A stretch of DNA of 64,000 nt from Stagnimonas sp. (GTDB taxonomy: Bacteria > Pseudomonadota > Gammaproteobacteria > Nevskiales > Nevskiaceae). The stretch is from positions 62,001-126,000 of the forward strand of contig JAUYNO010000039.1 in NCBI GenBank assembly GCA_030696045.1, read 5' to 3'. The notes below the pieces were generated by a model. That model was not told where the DNA came from, ran no database searches, and saw nothing but the letters and a program-made list of their open reading frames with translations. Below are positions 55,362 to 63,546 of the stretch, in pieces (the stretch's first letter is position 1; each line of letters starts with the position of its first letter). The translations under genes and the position numbers were made by a program.

Positions 55362-56471
55362 CTAGCGAAGCTTGGCGAGGATCGCCCGCTCGACCGCCGA
55401 GCGTTCGGCGGCGACCTGGATCAGGTCCTTGAGGCCGCCCTGGATGACGATGTCGGGATCCTTCAGGCCATTGCCGGTGAGCGTGCAGACCACGGTCGAG
55501 CCCTGGGCGATCTTGCCGGACTTGATGTCGCGCAAGGCGCCGCAGAGCGAGGCAGCCGAGGCCGGCTCGCACCAGACTCCTTCCGTTTCTGCCAGCAGAC
55601 GCTGGGTAGCGAGAATCTCCGGGTCGGTGCACTCGTCGAACCAGCCGCCGGACTCCTTCTGCGCCGCCCAGGCGTGATCCCAGGACTGCGGATCACCGAT
55701 GCGAATGGCGGTAGCGACGGTCTCCGGATTGGCGACCCGGCCTCCGCGCAGGAACGGCGCCGCGCCGGCGGCCTGGTAGCCGGCCATCTTCGGCAGCTTG
55801 CCGTCGGCGAAGGCCTCCAGCGAATAGCCGAACATGGTCGCGGTGGACTTCTGGCCGTTCGCCTCCTTGTACCCCATCCAGTAGGCGCTGATGTTGCCGG
55901 CGTTGCCGACCGGCAGGCAGTGGTAGTCCGGCGCCTGGCCGCCGAGCGCCTCGATGATCTCGAACGCGGCCGTCTTCTGCCCCTGCAGGCGATAGGGATT
56001 GATGCTGTTGACGATGGCGACCGGGGCGGTCTGCGCGACCTCCTTCACCAGCCGCATGCCGTCATCGAAATTGCCCTGGATCTGCACCACCACCGCGCCG
56101 TGCACCACGGCCTGCGCCAGCTTGCCAAGCGCGATCTTGCCATCCGGGATCAGCACGAAGGCAGTGATGCCGGCGCGCGCCGCATAAGCGGCGGCGGCGG
56201 CGCTGGTATTGCCGGTGCTGGCGCAGATGATCGCCTTGCTGCCCTCGTGCACGGCCTGGGTCACGGCGGCGGTCATGCCGCGATCCTTGAACGAACCGGT
56301 CGGATTCAGGCCCTCGAACTTGACCAGGATGCGGCCCTCGAAGCCAGCCTGCCGGGGAATGTTGACCAGCTCGATCAGCGGCGTGTTGCCCTCGTTGAGG
56401 GTGACCGCCTTCACTTCGGGGCCGAAGGGCAGACGCGAGCGGTAGCGGTTGACGAGACCTGTGTAATGCAT
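55362..56471 (-). CDS. thrC: Threonine synthase
   Basis: PLP enzyme converting O-phosphohomoserine to threonine. The 369-residue protein is the short, bacterial class II-like form: MHYTGLVNRYRSRLPFG start, NEGNTPLIEL near residue 26, PLP-Lys in NPTGSFKDRGMTAAVTQ near 56, ASTGNTSAAAAAYAARAGIT near 83 and PVGNAGNISAYWMGYKEA for the phosphate-binding loop. The ATG chosen drops a non-homologous extension overlapping the GNAT gene. It lies 4 bases downstream of the GNAT gene. Confidence 0.95.
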   Translation of the reverse strand: MHYTGLVNRYRSRLPFGPEVKAVTLNEGNTPLIELVNIPRQAGFEGRILVKFEGLNPTGSFKDRGMTAAVTQAVHEGSKAIICASTGNTSAAAAAYAARAGITAFVLIPDGKIALGKLAQAVVHGAVVVQIQGNFDDGMRLVKEVAQTAPVAIVNSINPYRLQGQKTAAFEIIEALGGQAPDYHCLPVGNAGNISAYWMGYKEANGQKSTATMFGYSLEAFADGKLPKMAGYQAAGAAPFLRGGRVANPETVATAIRIGDPQSWDHAWAAQKESGGWFDECTDPEILATQRLLAETEGVWCEPASAASLCGALRDIKSGKIAQGSTVVCTLTGNGLKDPDIVIQGGLKDLIQVAAERSAVERAILAKLR

Positions 56472-56475
56472 GGAC

Positions 56476-57090
56476 TTAAGCCGGGATGGGAGCTGCGAAG
56501 GAAAAGCTTTGCGCGAGCAGCGCATCGAGATGGGCACGCACCTGCGGCCACTCCTCGCGAATGACACTGAACCACACCGAGTGCCGCAAGGAACCGTCCG
56601 GCATCAGCATGTGATTGCGGAAGGTGCCCTCCTCGGTGGCACCGATGCGCGCCAGTGCGGCGCGCGACGCGGCGTTGCGGGAGTCAGTTTTGAACTCGAT
56701 GCGGTTGAAGCCGAGCTGCTCGAAACCGTGCGCCAGCAGCAAGCGCTTGCACTCGGTGTTGACCGGAGTGCGGCGGACGTCCGCCTGGAGCCAGGTCCAG
56801 CCGATCTCGGCGCGCTGGTGCACCAGTTCAACCGCCGCGAACCGGGTGGCGCCGACGAGGCGGCCGTCGGACCGGAGCCGGATCGCGAACGGCAGCGCAC
56901 GATCCTGCGCCAGCTCGGCGAGCCCGCTAGCGATGTAGTCGCGCATCGCGCCCTCACCCGCCACCGGCATCGGAAACCAGCGGAACGTCGCCGGATCGGC
57001 GCCGGCCTCGCAAAGTGCCGCGTGATGCGCCATCGCCAGCGGCTCCAGCCGCACATGGCGGCCTTCGAGCGTCACCGGCGACAGGACCAC
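56476..57090 (-). CDS. GNAT-family N-acetyltransferase (RimJ/RimL-like)
   Basis: A 204-residue acetyltransferase of unknown substrate. The start is a GTG (VVLSPVTLEGRHVRLEPL) with AAGGA 9 bases upstream, right after the hom stop; a longer frame would overlap hom. Features are VNTECKRLLLAHGFEQLGFN near residues 111-130, RIEFKTDSRNAASRAALARI and GATEEGTFRNHMLMPDG, typical of the RimJ/RimL subgroup. It sits between hom and thrC, a position where it has no known role. Confidence 0.8.
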   Translation of the reverse strand: MVLSPVTLEGRHVRLEPLAMAHHAALCEAGADPATFRWFPMPVAGEGAMRDYIASGLAELAQDRALPFAIRLRSDGRLVGATRFAAVELVHQRAEIGWTWLQADVRRTPVNTECKRLLLAHGFEQLGFNRIEFKTDSRNAASRAALARIGATEEGTFRNHMLMPDGSLRHSVWFSVIREEWPQVRAHLDALLAQSFSFAAPIPA

Positions 57091-57094
57091 CAGG

Positions 57095-58411
57095 TCAATC
57101 CTTGAAATGCTCGACACGGATACGGGCGGCACCCTCGCGCACGAAGGGCAGCGCCTGCATGGCGGCCAGCGCCTCGTTGAAGCGGTGCTCGGGCACGCGG
57201 TCGGTTATCAGGGCGACGGTGGCATCGTCCTCACCGCGCGGCTCCTTCTGCAGGATGGCCTCGATGCTGATGTCGTGGCCGGCAAGGATGCCGGTGAGGC
57301 TCTTCAGCACGCCCGGCTCGTCGGCCACCCGCAGGCGCAGGTAGTAGCAGGACTCGATCTGGCTGATCGGCAGCAGCGGCAGTTCCTGCACCGACTCCGG
57401 CTGGAAGGCAAGCGCCGGCACCTGATGGCGCGGATCGGCACCCAGGCCGCGGGCGACGTCGACCAGATCGGCGACGATGGCGCTGGCGGTGGCGTCGCCG
57501 CCGGCACCCCGCCCGTAGAAGCCGACCTGGCCCAGGGCATTGCCCTGCACCAGCACCGAGTTCAGCACGCCATCGACCTTGGCCAGCAGATGGTCGTCCG
57601 GGATCAGGGTCGGGTTCACCCGCAGCTCCACCCCGGCCGCGCCGCGCTTGGCGATGCCGAGCAGCTTGATCCGGTAGCCCAGGGTCTGGGCGATCTGGAT
57701 GTCCTGGGCGGTGATGCGGGTGATGCCCTCGCAGGCCACTGCCGGGAACGACAGCGGAATGCCGAAGGCGATGCTGGCGAGGATGCTGAGCTTGTGGGCG
57801 GCGTCCACGCCTTCGACGTCAAAAGTCGGATCGGCCTCGGCATAGCCCAGCCGCTGGGCGTCGGCGAGCGCATCGGCGAAGCTCTGCCCCTTCACCGTCA
57901 TCTGGGTGAGGATGTAGTTGCAGGTGCCGTTGATGATGCCCGCCAGCCCACTGATGCGGTTGCCAGCCAGACCCTCGCGGATCGCCTTGATGATGGGAAT
58001 ACCGCCGGCGACGCTGGCCTCGAAGGCCACCGGCACCCCGGCCTTACGCGCGGTGGCGAAGATGGCATTGCCGTCTTCGGCCAGCAGGGCCTTGTTGGCG
58101 GTCACGACCGGCTTGCCGCGCGCCAGCGCCGCCATGATCGCGTCACGGGCGACGGTATGGCCGCCGATGACCTCGACCACGATGTCGACGTCGGCATCGG
58201 CGGCGATGCTCATGGCATCGCTGACGACGGTGATGCCGTTCAGATCGACTTCGCGCTTGCGGCCGAGGTCGCGGGTGCTGGCATGGGTGATCACCACCGG
58301 GCGCCCGACGCGGCGGGCGATTTCCTCGGCGTTGGTCTTCAGCACTCGGACCACGCCCTGACCGACGGTACCCAGGCCGATCAGGCCAACCCGGACAGGA
58401 GCGCTACTCAT
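57095..58411 (-). CDS. hom: Homoserine dehydrogenase (monofunctional, with ACT domain)
   Basis: Reduces aspartate semialdehyde to homoserine. The 438-residue protein has the NAD(P) motif [20 protein letters not shown] at the start, [13 protein letters not shown] near residue 105, [20 protein letters not shown] near 131, [11 protein letters not shown] with catalytic [20 protein letters not shown] near 196-215, and a C-terminal ACT domain ([20 protein letters not shown]) from about 353 for threonine control. There is no fused aspartokinase. It overlaps alaC upstream by ATGA, so the order alaC-hom-GNAT-thrC forms one operon. Confidence 0.96.
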   Translation of the reverse strand: MSSAPVRVGLIGLGTVGQGVVRVLKTNAEEIARRVGRPVVITHASTRDLGRKREVDLNGITVVSDAMSIAADADVDIVVEVIGGHTVARDAIMAALARGKPVVTANKALLAEDGNAIFATARKAGVPVAFEASVAGGIPIIKAIREGLAGNRISGLAGIINGTCNYILTQMTVKGQSFADALADAQRLGYAEADPTFDVEGVDAAHKLSILASIAFGIPLSFPAVACEGITRITAQDIQIAQTLGYRIKLLGIAKRGAAGVELRVNPTLIPDDHLLAKVDGVLNSVLVQGNALGQVGFYGRGAGGDATASAIVADLVDVARGLGADPRHQVPALAFQPESVQELPLLPISQIESCYYLRLRVADEPGVLKSLTGILAGHDISIEAILQKEPRGEDDATVALITDRVPEHRFNEALAAMQALPFVREGAARIRVEHFKD

Positions 58412-59640
58412 ACCTTCGCTTCCTTCAGAAATTTCTTGATGTTGCGGATCGCCTGCCGCGAGCGGTGCTCGTTCTCGATCAGCGCGAAGCGCACATGGGT
58501 ATCGCCCTCGTGGCCGAAACCAACGCCGGGACTGACCGCGACATGTGCTTTCTCCAGCAGCAGCTTGGAGAATTCGATGGAGCCCAGCGCCCGGAACGGC
58601 TCCGGAATCTCGGCCCAGACGAACATGGTCGCCTTCGGCTTTTCGACCTTCCAGCCGGCGGCGTTCAGGCCCTCGCAGAGCACGTCGCGACGCACGCGAT
58701 ACATCTCGCAGATCTCGGCGACGCAGTCCTGCGGCCCTTCCAGCGCGGCGATGGCGGCGACCTGGATCGGCGTGAACATGCCGTAGTCGAGATAGCTCTT
58801 GATGCGCGCCAGCGCCGCCACCAGGATCGGGTTGCCGACCATGAAGCCGACGCGCCAGCCCGGCATGTTGTAGCTCTTGCTCAGGGTGAAGAATTCGACC
58901 GCGACATCCTTCGCCCCCGGCACCTGCATAACGCTCGGCGCCTTGTAGCCGTCGAAGACGATGTCGGCATAGGCGAGATCGTGGATCAGCCACATCTCGT
59001 GTTCCTTGCAGATCGCCACCGCCTTCTCGAAGAAGTCCAGCTCCACGCACTGCGTGGTCGGATTGCCCGGGAAGTTGAGGATCAGCATCTTCGGCTTCGG
59101 CCAGCTCTCCTTGACCGCCTTTTCCAGCTCGGCGAAGAAGTCGACGTCCGGCGTCATCTTCACGTGGCGCACGTCGGCGCCGGCCAGCACCACGCCGTAG
59201 GGGTGGATCGGATAGGCGGGATTGGGGCAGAGCACGACATCGCCGGGGGCAAGGGTCGCGAACGCCAGATGCGCCAGCCCTTCCTTGGAGCCGATGGTGG
59301 CGATCACCTCGGTCTCGGAATTCAGCTCGACGTCGTAGCGATTCTTGTACCAATTGGCCATCGCCCGGCGCAGGCGCGGAATGCCCTTCGATACCGAGTA
59401 ACGGTGCGTATGGGTGCCGTCCTCGTCGTGCACTTCCGGCTTGACGTAGTCGCTCTCGGTGCCGCGCACCGAGGCTTCCACCAGCTTGTCGACGATGTGC
59501 TTGGGCGTCGGTTGATCCGGGTTGCCCATGCTGAAATCAATGACATCGTCCCCGCGAGCTCGGGCCGCTTTCTTCATCTCACCAACGATGTTGAAGACAT
59601 AGGGCGGCAAGCGCTGGATGCGCGGGAAATTGGTGTTCAT
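58408..59640 (-). CDS. alaC: Alanine transaminase AlaC (class I aminotransferase)
   Basis: PLP-dependent glutamate-pyruvate aminotransferase, the main route to alanine in relatives. The 410-residue protein starts [20 protein letters not shown], has [20 protein letters not shown] near residue 34, [20 protein letters not shown] near 177, [18 protein letters not shown] near 204 and the PLP Lys in [20 protein letters not shown] near 237. It is the close AlaC/YfdZ type often adjacent to hom in gammaproteobacteria. The upstream 5' region contains a GC hairpin (CCCCGC/GCGGGG) near 59713-59730 that has no U tail. Confidence 0.93.
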   Translation of the reverse strand: MNTNFPRIQRLPPYVFNIVGEMKKAARARGDDVIDFSMGNPDQPTPKHIVDKLVEASVRGTESDYVKPEVHDEDGTHTHRYSVSKGIPRLRRAMANWYKNRYDVELNSETEVIATIGSKEGLAHLAFATLAPGDVVLCPNPAYPIHPYGVVLAGADVRHVKMTPDVDFFAELEKAVKESWPKPKMLILNFPGNPTTQCVELDFFEKAVAICKEHEMWLIHDLAYADIVFDGYKAPSVMQVPGAKDVAVEFFTLSKSYNMPGWRVGFMVGNPILVAALARIKSYLDYGMFTPIQVAAIAALEGPQDCVAEICEMYRVRRDVLCEGLNAAGWKVEKPKATMFVWAEIPEPFRALGSIEFSKLLLEKAHVAVSPGVGFGHEGDTHVRFALIENEHRSRQAIRNIKKFLKEAKV

Positions 59641-59767
59641 GCTGATGGCAGCGGCCGCGCCGGTGAGGGCGGCGGCAGGGGCGATTCCTCGTTGAGTGGT
59701 GGGTGGATACGACAGCCCCGCCGTCGCGGGGCGGGCAATTAGACTCCCTGCGGTTTCGCACTGCAAC

Positions 59768-59791
59768 AAAAACGGGGCCTGAGGCCCCGTT
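59768..59791 (-). terminator. Rho-independent terminator after nlpD
   Basis: On the minus strand, AACGGGGCC, a three-base loop and GGCCCCGTTTTTG follow the nlpD stop by 11 bases and end the surE-pcm-DedA-nlpD operon. Confidence 0.85.
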
Positions 59792-59802
59792 CAGCGCGGC
59801 GA

Positions 59803-60690
59803 TCAGGGCGCGGGCAGGAACTTCAGCGGATCGACCGGCTTGCCGTGCTCGCGGATCTCGAAATGCAGCGCCGGCTTCTGCTCGGGGCCGATGCCCAGTT
59901 CGGCGATGGTCTGGCCGGCGCGCACCGCGTCGCCCTCCTTGACCAGCCGCACGCGGTTGTAGCCGTAGGCGGAGAGATAGCTGTCGTCGTGCTTGACGAT
60001 CACCAGTTCGCCATAGCCCTTGAGCGCGCTGCCGCTGTAGACCACCTTGCCGGCGGCCGTGGCCTTGACCGGCTGGCCCAGTTCGCCGCCGATGTCGATG
60101 CCCTTGGCACCGGCCGCGAGGTTGTAGCGGCGCAGCAGCGCGCCGCTGCTGGGCCAGGACCAGCGCTGCCCCGGGCCGGCGGCCGGCATGGCAACAGGCG
60201 GAGCCGGCGGATTCGACGCCGGTGCCGCGGGCGTAGCGGTCACCGCGACCGGGCTCGCAATCGCAATCGCTCCCGGCGCTGCGTCAGCGGGGATCGCCAC
60301 CGGGCCTAGCAGGCCGCCGGTCGGCGGCGGAATCGGCGCCGGCGCTGCGGGCAGCGCCTGGGTCTGGATGCTGGCGCTCGACTCCGGCGGCGTCAGGCGG
60401 ATGATCTGGCCCGGGTGGATCAGGTAGTCGCCGCCGATGCTGTTCCAGCTCACCAGATCCTTCCAGTCGATCTGGTTCTTGAAGCCGATGGCATAGAGCG
60501 TGTCCCCCGGCTGCACCAGGTGCTCGCCCGGGCCGGCGACGGCGCTGCCAGCCACCACCTGGCCCGGGCCGTCGCCGGCGCCGGCGCCGGAGGGCGGATA
60601 GATTCGCGGCTCGTCCTGCCAGCCGTAACCGCAGGCGGCCAATAACAAGCTCGCCAGCAGTGCCGGCGCGAGGGGCGAACGGAGATTCAT
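59803..60690 (-). CDS. nlpD: Murein hydrolase activator NlpD-like lipoprotein (LysM plus degenerate LytM)
   Basis: Outer-membrane lipoprotein that activates cell-division amidases. The 295-residue protein has a lipobox (LLASLLLAACGYG, Cys near residue 20), a LysM domain (HLVQPGDTLYAIGFKNQIDW near 57-76), an Ala/Pro-rich linker and a C-terminal LytM fold. The usual first zinc motif (HxGxD region) is AKGIDIGG and the last HxH is ALHFEIR, so metal ligands are missing, as in E. coli NlpD. The ATG chosen has AGGAGG 10 bases upstream. It is last in the surE-pcm-DedA-nlpD operon. Confidence 0.92.
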   Translation of the reverse strand: MNLRSPLAPALLASLLLAACGYGWQDEPRIYPPSGAGAGDGPGQVVAGSAVAGPGEHLVQPGDTLYAIGFKNQIDWKDLVSWNSIGGDYLIHPGQIIRLTPPESSASIQTQALPAAPAPIPPPTGGLLGPVAIPADAAPGAIAIASPVAVTATPAAPASNPPAPPVAMPAAGPGQRWSWPSSGALLRRYNLAAGAKGIDIGGELGQPVKATAAGKVVYSGSALKGYGELVIVKHDDSYLSAYGYNRVRLVKEGDAVRAGQTIAELGIGPEQKPALHFEIREHGKPVDPLKFLPAP

Positions 60691-60706
60691 CGGCAAGGCC
60701 TCCTCA

Positions 60707-61300
60707 TCAGGAACGACGGCGCAGCAGGAACCAGAGCCCGAACGCGCCGGTCAGGGCGACCGCGGCATAGCCGAGCAGATGGCTGTATTCGGCGACGATA
60801 CGGATGGTCGGCTCGCCCAGGGTGTAGCCCAGGCCCACCAGCACCCCGCACCAGATCGTCGCGCCGAGCGTGGTCAGCAGCGCGAACGGCAGCAGGCCCA
60901 TGCCGAACACCCCGGCCGGCAGGGAGATCAGGTGCCGGATCACCGGGATGAAGCGACCGACGAAGGTGGCCAGCCGCGCATTCTTCAGGAACAGCGCCTC
61001 GGCCTCGTGGTACTTGGCCTCGTTGATGAGGAACCACTTGCCGTAGCGCAGCAGCACCGCGCGGCCAACGTAACGCCCCAGCGCGTAGTTGGCCGAGGCG
61101 CCCAGCAGGGAGCCGGTGCCGCCGGCCAGGGTCGCCAGCCAGGGATTGAGGTCGCCCAGCGAGGCGCGGTAGCCGGCCGGGATCATGACCAGCTCCGAAG
61201 GCACCGGAAACAGGCTGGACTCCAGGGCCATGAGGAAAAATATCTCCGTGTATCCAAGGTGTTGGACCACGGAGTTGATCCAGTCCGCGAAGCCGCTCAT
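60707..61300 (-). CDS. DedA-family membrane protein
   Basis: A 197-residue integral inner-membrane protein. DedA proteins are linked to membrane homeostasis and lipid-carrier (e.g. undecaprenyl phosphate) recycling in other bacteria. Visible signatures are FFLMALESSLFPVPSELVMI near residues 21-40, LGASANYALGRYVGRAVLLR near 63-82 and FVGRFIPVIRHLISLPAGVF near 112-131, with the conserved Glu, Arg and Pro-Val-x-R motif. It lies between pcm (2 bases upstream) and nlpD, as in other gammaproteobacteria. Confidence 0.9.
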   Translation of the reverse strand: MSGFADWINSVVQHLGYTEIFFLMALESSLFPVPSELVMIPAGYRASLGDLNPWLATLAGGTGSLLGASANYALGRYVGRAVLLRYGKWFLINEAKYHEAEALFLKNARLATFVGRFIPVIRHLISLPAGVFGMGLLPFALLTTLGATIWCGVLVGLGYTLGEPTIRIVAEYSHLLGYAAVALTGAFGLWFLLRRRS

Positions 61301-61301
61301 G

Positions 61302-61985
61302 TCATTGCTTCCCGGCCAGCAGGGGGACGAAGCTGACGCTGGCCAGGTCCTGGCTCTGGATCGCGCCGGCCGCGTTGCGGCTGACCAGCTTCAGCAGCTG
61401 CCGACCGGAAGGCCCGACCGGGATCACCAGCCGCCCACCCGGCGCCAGCTGCGATACCAGCACCGGCGAGACGCTGTCGGCCCCGGCGGTGACCAGGATG
61501 CCGTCGTAGGGCGCGAAGCTGCTCCAGCCATCGGTGCCGTCGGCATAACCGAAGTGCACGTTCTTGATGCCCATCGCGCCCAGGCGCTTGCGCGCGGTCT
61601 CGCTCAGGGCCTTGATCCGCTCGACGGTGAATACGGTGTCGCAGAGTTGCGCCAGCACCGCCGTCTGATAGCCAGAGCCGGTTCCGACCTCCAGCACCCG
61701 TCCGAACTTGCCGCTGGGCTTGCCGGCCAGCATCGCCTCGGTCATCACCGCCACCACCCGCGCCTGCGACAGGGTCTGGGCGTGGCCGATGGGCAGGGTC
61801 AGGTCGGCCTTGTAGGCCTGGGCCTGCAGGGCCGGCTCGACGAATTCGTGGCGCGGCAGCTTGCCGATGACGGCCAGCACCCGCTCGTCCTTCACCCCGA
61901 GGCTGCGCAGTTCCTCCACCAGCTTGGCGCGGCTGCCGGGCGAGGTCAGACCCCGGCCCTGGCTGTGCGTATGCGCGTCCCGCAT
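61302..61985 (-). CDS. pcm: Protein-L-isoaspartate O-methyltransferase
   Basis: Repairs isoaspartyl damage in proteins with SAM. The 227-residue protein has the SAM motif VLEVGTGSGYQTAVLAQLCD near residues 94-113, TVERIKALSETARKRL, the pre-motif QTLSQARVVAVMTEAM near 69 and VIPVGPSGRQLLKLV near 193. It starts at the ATG overlapping the surE stop (TGATG); E. coli Pcm is 208. The short N-terminal lead MRDAHTHSQGRG is not conserved. Confidence 0.95.
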   Translation of the reverse strand: MRDAHTHSQGRGLTSPGSRAKLVEELRSLGVKDERVLAVIGKLPRHEFVEPALQAQAYKADLTLPIGHAQTLSQARVVAVMTEAMLAGKPSGKFGRVLEVGTGSGYQTAVLAQLCDTVFTVERIKALSETARKRLGAMGIKNVHFGYADGTDGWSSFAPYDGILVTAGADSVSPVLVSQLAPGGRLVIPVGPSGRQLLKLVSRNAAGAIQSQDLASVSFVPLLAGKQ

Positions 61986-62737
61986 CAGCTCGACAACCAG
62001 CCGCGCAGGCTGTCCAGGGCGCTGTGCTTGGTGAGATCGACCAGCAGCGGCGTGATCGAGACCTTGCCGTGGTTCACGGCGTGGAAGTCGGTGCCCGGCC
62101 CGCAGTCCTCCTCGGGGCCGGCAGCACCCACCCACCAGATGGTCTTGCCGCGCGGGTCGGCGCTCTTGATCGCCGACTCCGCCGTGTAGCGGTGACCCAG
62201 GCGCGTCACCTCGTAGCCCCGCAATTCCTCGTAGGGCAGGTCCGGCACGTTGACGTTGAGGATGGTGTCGCGCGGCAGCGGCGCCCGCTGCAGCCGCTCG
62301 ATCAGTTCCACCGTCACCCGCGCCGCCGTCGGATAGTGGTGCGGTGCGTGGTGGATGCAGGACACCGCGATGGCCGGTGCCGCCAGCCGCCGCCCTTCCA
62401 TCGCGGCCGCGACGGTGCCGCTGTAGAGCGTGTCGTCGCCCAGGTTGGCGCCGGCATTGATGCCCGACACCACCATGTCGGGCACCTCGTCGAGCAGGCC
62501 GGTCAGCGCCAGGTGCACGCAGTCAGTCGGGGTGCCGTCGACGCACCAGCCGGGGATGTCGCCGTGGTCGTGCCGCTGCGGCCGCAGCGGATGCAGGATG
62601 GTCAGCGAGTTGGAGGCGCCGCTGCGATTGCGGTCCGGTGCCACCACCTGCACGGAATGCTGTTCGGCCAGGGCTGCCGCCAGGACCCTCAGGCCCGGTG
62701 CGGTGCAGCCATCGTCATTGGAAACAAGAATTTTCAT
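61985..62737 (-). CDS. surE: 5'/3'-nucleotidase SurE
   Basis: Metal-dependent survival nucleotidase that removes phosphate from nucleoside monophosphates. The 250-residue protein has the metal motif ILVSNDDGCTAPGLRVL at the N-terminus, NRSGASNSLTI near residue 39, VSGINAGANLGDDTLYSGTV near 89-108 and AAAMEGRRLAAPAIAVSC. Length matches E. coli SurE (253). It is first gene of the surE-pcm-DedA-nlpD operon and divergent from the Smr gene. Confidence 0.96.
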   Translation of the reverse strand: MKILVSNDDGCTAPGLRVLAAALAEQHSVQVVAPDRNRSGASNSLTILHPLRPQRHDHGDIPGWCVDGTPTDCVHLALTGLLDEVPDMVVSGINAGANLGDDTLYSGTVAAAMEGRRLAAPAIAVSCIHHAPHHYPTAARVTVELIERLQRAPLPRDTILNVNVPDLPYEELRGYEVTRLGHRYTAESAIKSADPRGKTIWWVGAAGPEEDCGPGTDFHAVNHGKVSITPLLVDLTKHSALDSLRGWLSS

Positions 62738-62828
62738 CGGGCCGCGAAAGCTGGAGAACCGCTAGGGTTCTGCGTGAGTTTCTGGGAAGACGGTATTGTA
62801 TCCGCAGCCCTCGCCGCGAAAGCCGCCG

Positions 62829-63374
62829 ATGACGCCCGACGAAGACGCCCCCGCCGATTTCCTGGCCGCCCTGCCGGGCGTGCGACGGCTGCCGCCCTCC
62901 GACCGCCTGCCCCCCGCCCTCGCCCCGCTGCCGCCGCCGCGACCGCGCCAGCGCGAGCTCGACGAGGCCGCCGTCCTGACCGAGTTGCTGCAGGACCCGG
63001 TCCACCCCGAGGACTACGAGAGCGGCGACACCCTCGGCTACCGCGCCGACGGCGTGCAGGATGGGGTCTGGCGCAAGCTGCGGCGTGGGCAGTTCCGGCT
63101 CCAGGCCGAACTCGACCTGCACGGACTCAACCGCGATGGCGCCCGCGCCGAGGTCGGCGCCTTCCTGGCCCAGTGCCAGGACCAGGCCTGGCGCTGTGTG
63201 CGCATCATTCACGGCAAGGGCAATGGCTCGCCCAACAGCGGCCCGGTCATCAAGCGCTATCTCGACGGCTGGCTGCGCAAGCGACACGACGTGCTGGCGT
63301 TCTGCTCGGCGCGCGCCTGCGACGGCGGGACGGGCGCGGTTTATGTGCTGCTGCGTGCTGCGAGAAGCGAATGA
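62829..63374 (+). CDS. Smr-domain protein (MutS2/SmrA-like)
   Basis: A 181-residue protein with a C-terminal Smr domain: AELDLHGLNRDGARAEVGAF near residues 93-112 (LDLHG motif) and IIHGKGNGSPNSGPVIKRYL near 127-146 (HGxG motif). Relatives are endonucleases that nick DNA or cleave RNA, including ribosome-rescue nucleases; the exact activity here is unknown. The N-terminal half is Pro-rich and acidic, matching the small SmrA-type proteins of gammaproteobacteria. The ATG chosen begins MTPDEDAPADFLAAL; an upstream TTG is less likely. Confidence 0.88.
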   Translation: MTPDEDAPADFLAALPGVRRLPPSDRLPPALAPLPPPRPRQRELDEAAVLTELLQDPVHPEDYESGDTLGYRADGVQDGVWRKLRRGQFRLQAELDLHGLNRDGARAEVGAFLAQCQDQAWRCVRIIHGKGNGSPNSGPVIKRYLDGWLRKRHDVLAFCSARACDGGTGAVYVLLRAARSE

Positions 63375-63399
63375 TCTCGACTGCAATAGCCGCGCACTA

Positions 63400-63521
63400 C
63401 CCCTCTCCCGCCTGCGGGAGAGGGGCTGGGGAGAGGGCGCGCAATTCGAGCACAGACCACCGCCGAAGCGACGGCGCTGCCCTCTCCCTAACCCTCTCCC
63501 GCAAGCGGGAGAGGGTTAGGG
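63400..63521. repeat. Pair of REP-like palindromes in an intergenic region
   Basis: Two inverted repeats share the core CTCTCCCGC/GCGGGAGAG. The first (63400-63425) has an 11-bp stem with a 4-base loop; the second (63486-63521) has a perfect 17-bp stem (CCCTAACCCTCTCCCGC) with a 2-base loop. Between them GGGGAGAGGGC and GCCCTCTCCC also pair, making a nested double structure. This core is common in intergenic repeats of Xanthomonadales-like genomes (general knowledge). It follows the Smr gene and may also work as a transcript 3' end, though no U tail is present. Confidence 0.8.
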
Positions 63522-63546
63522 AACCACAGTCGCAGTGTCATCGGTC

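Noticed and set aside
57095-59353. 752-codon frame that seemed to fuse an N-terminal domain to homoserine dehydrogenase
   Set aside because: The extension lies over alaC in another frame; hom begins at the ATG overlapping the alaC stop.
59706-59732. GC hairpin upstream of alaC considered as a terminator
   Set aside because: It has no U run on either strand; only the hairpin at 59768-59791 has a terminator tail.
63400-63521. Possible short CRISPR-like array
   Set aside because: The repeats are inverted palindromes of unequal spacing without regular spacers or cas genes; REP-like elements explain them.
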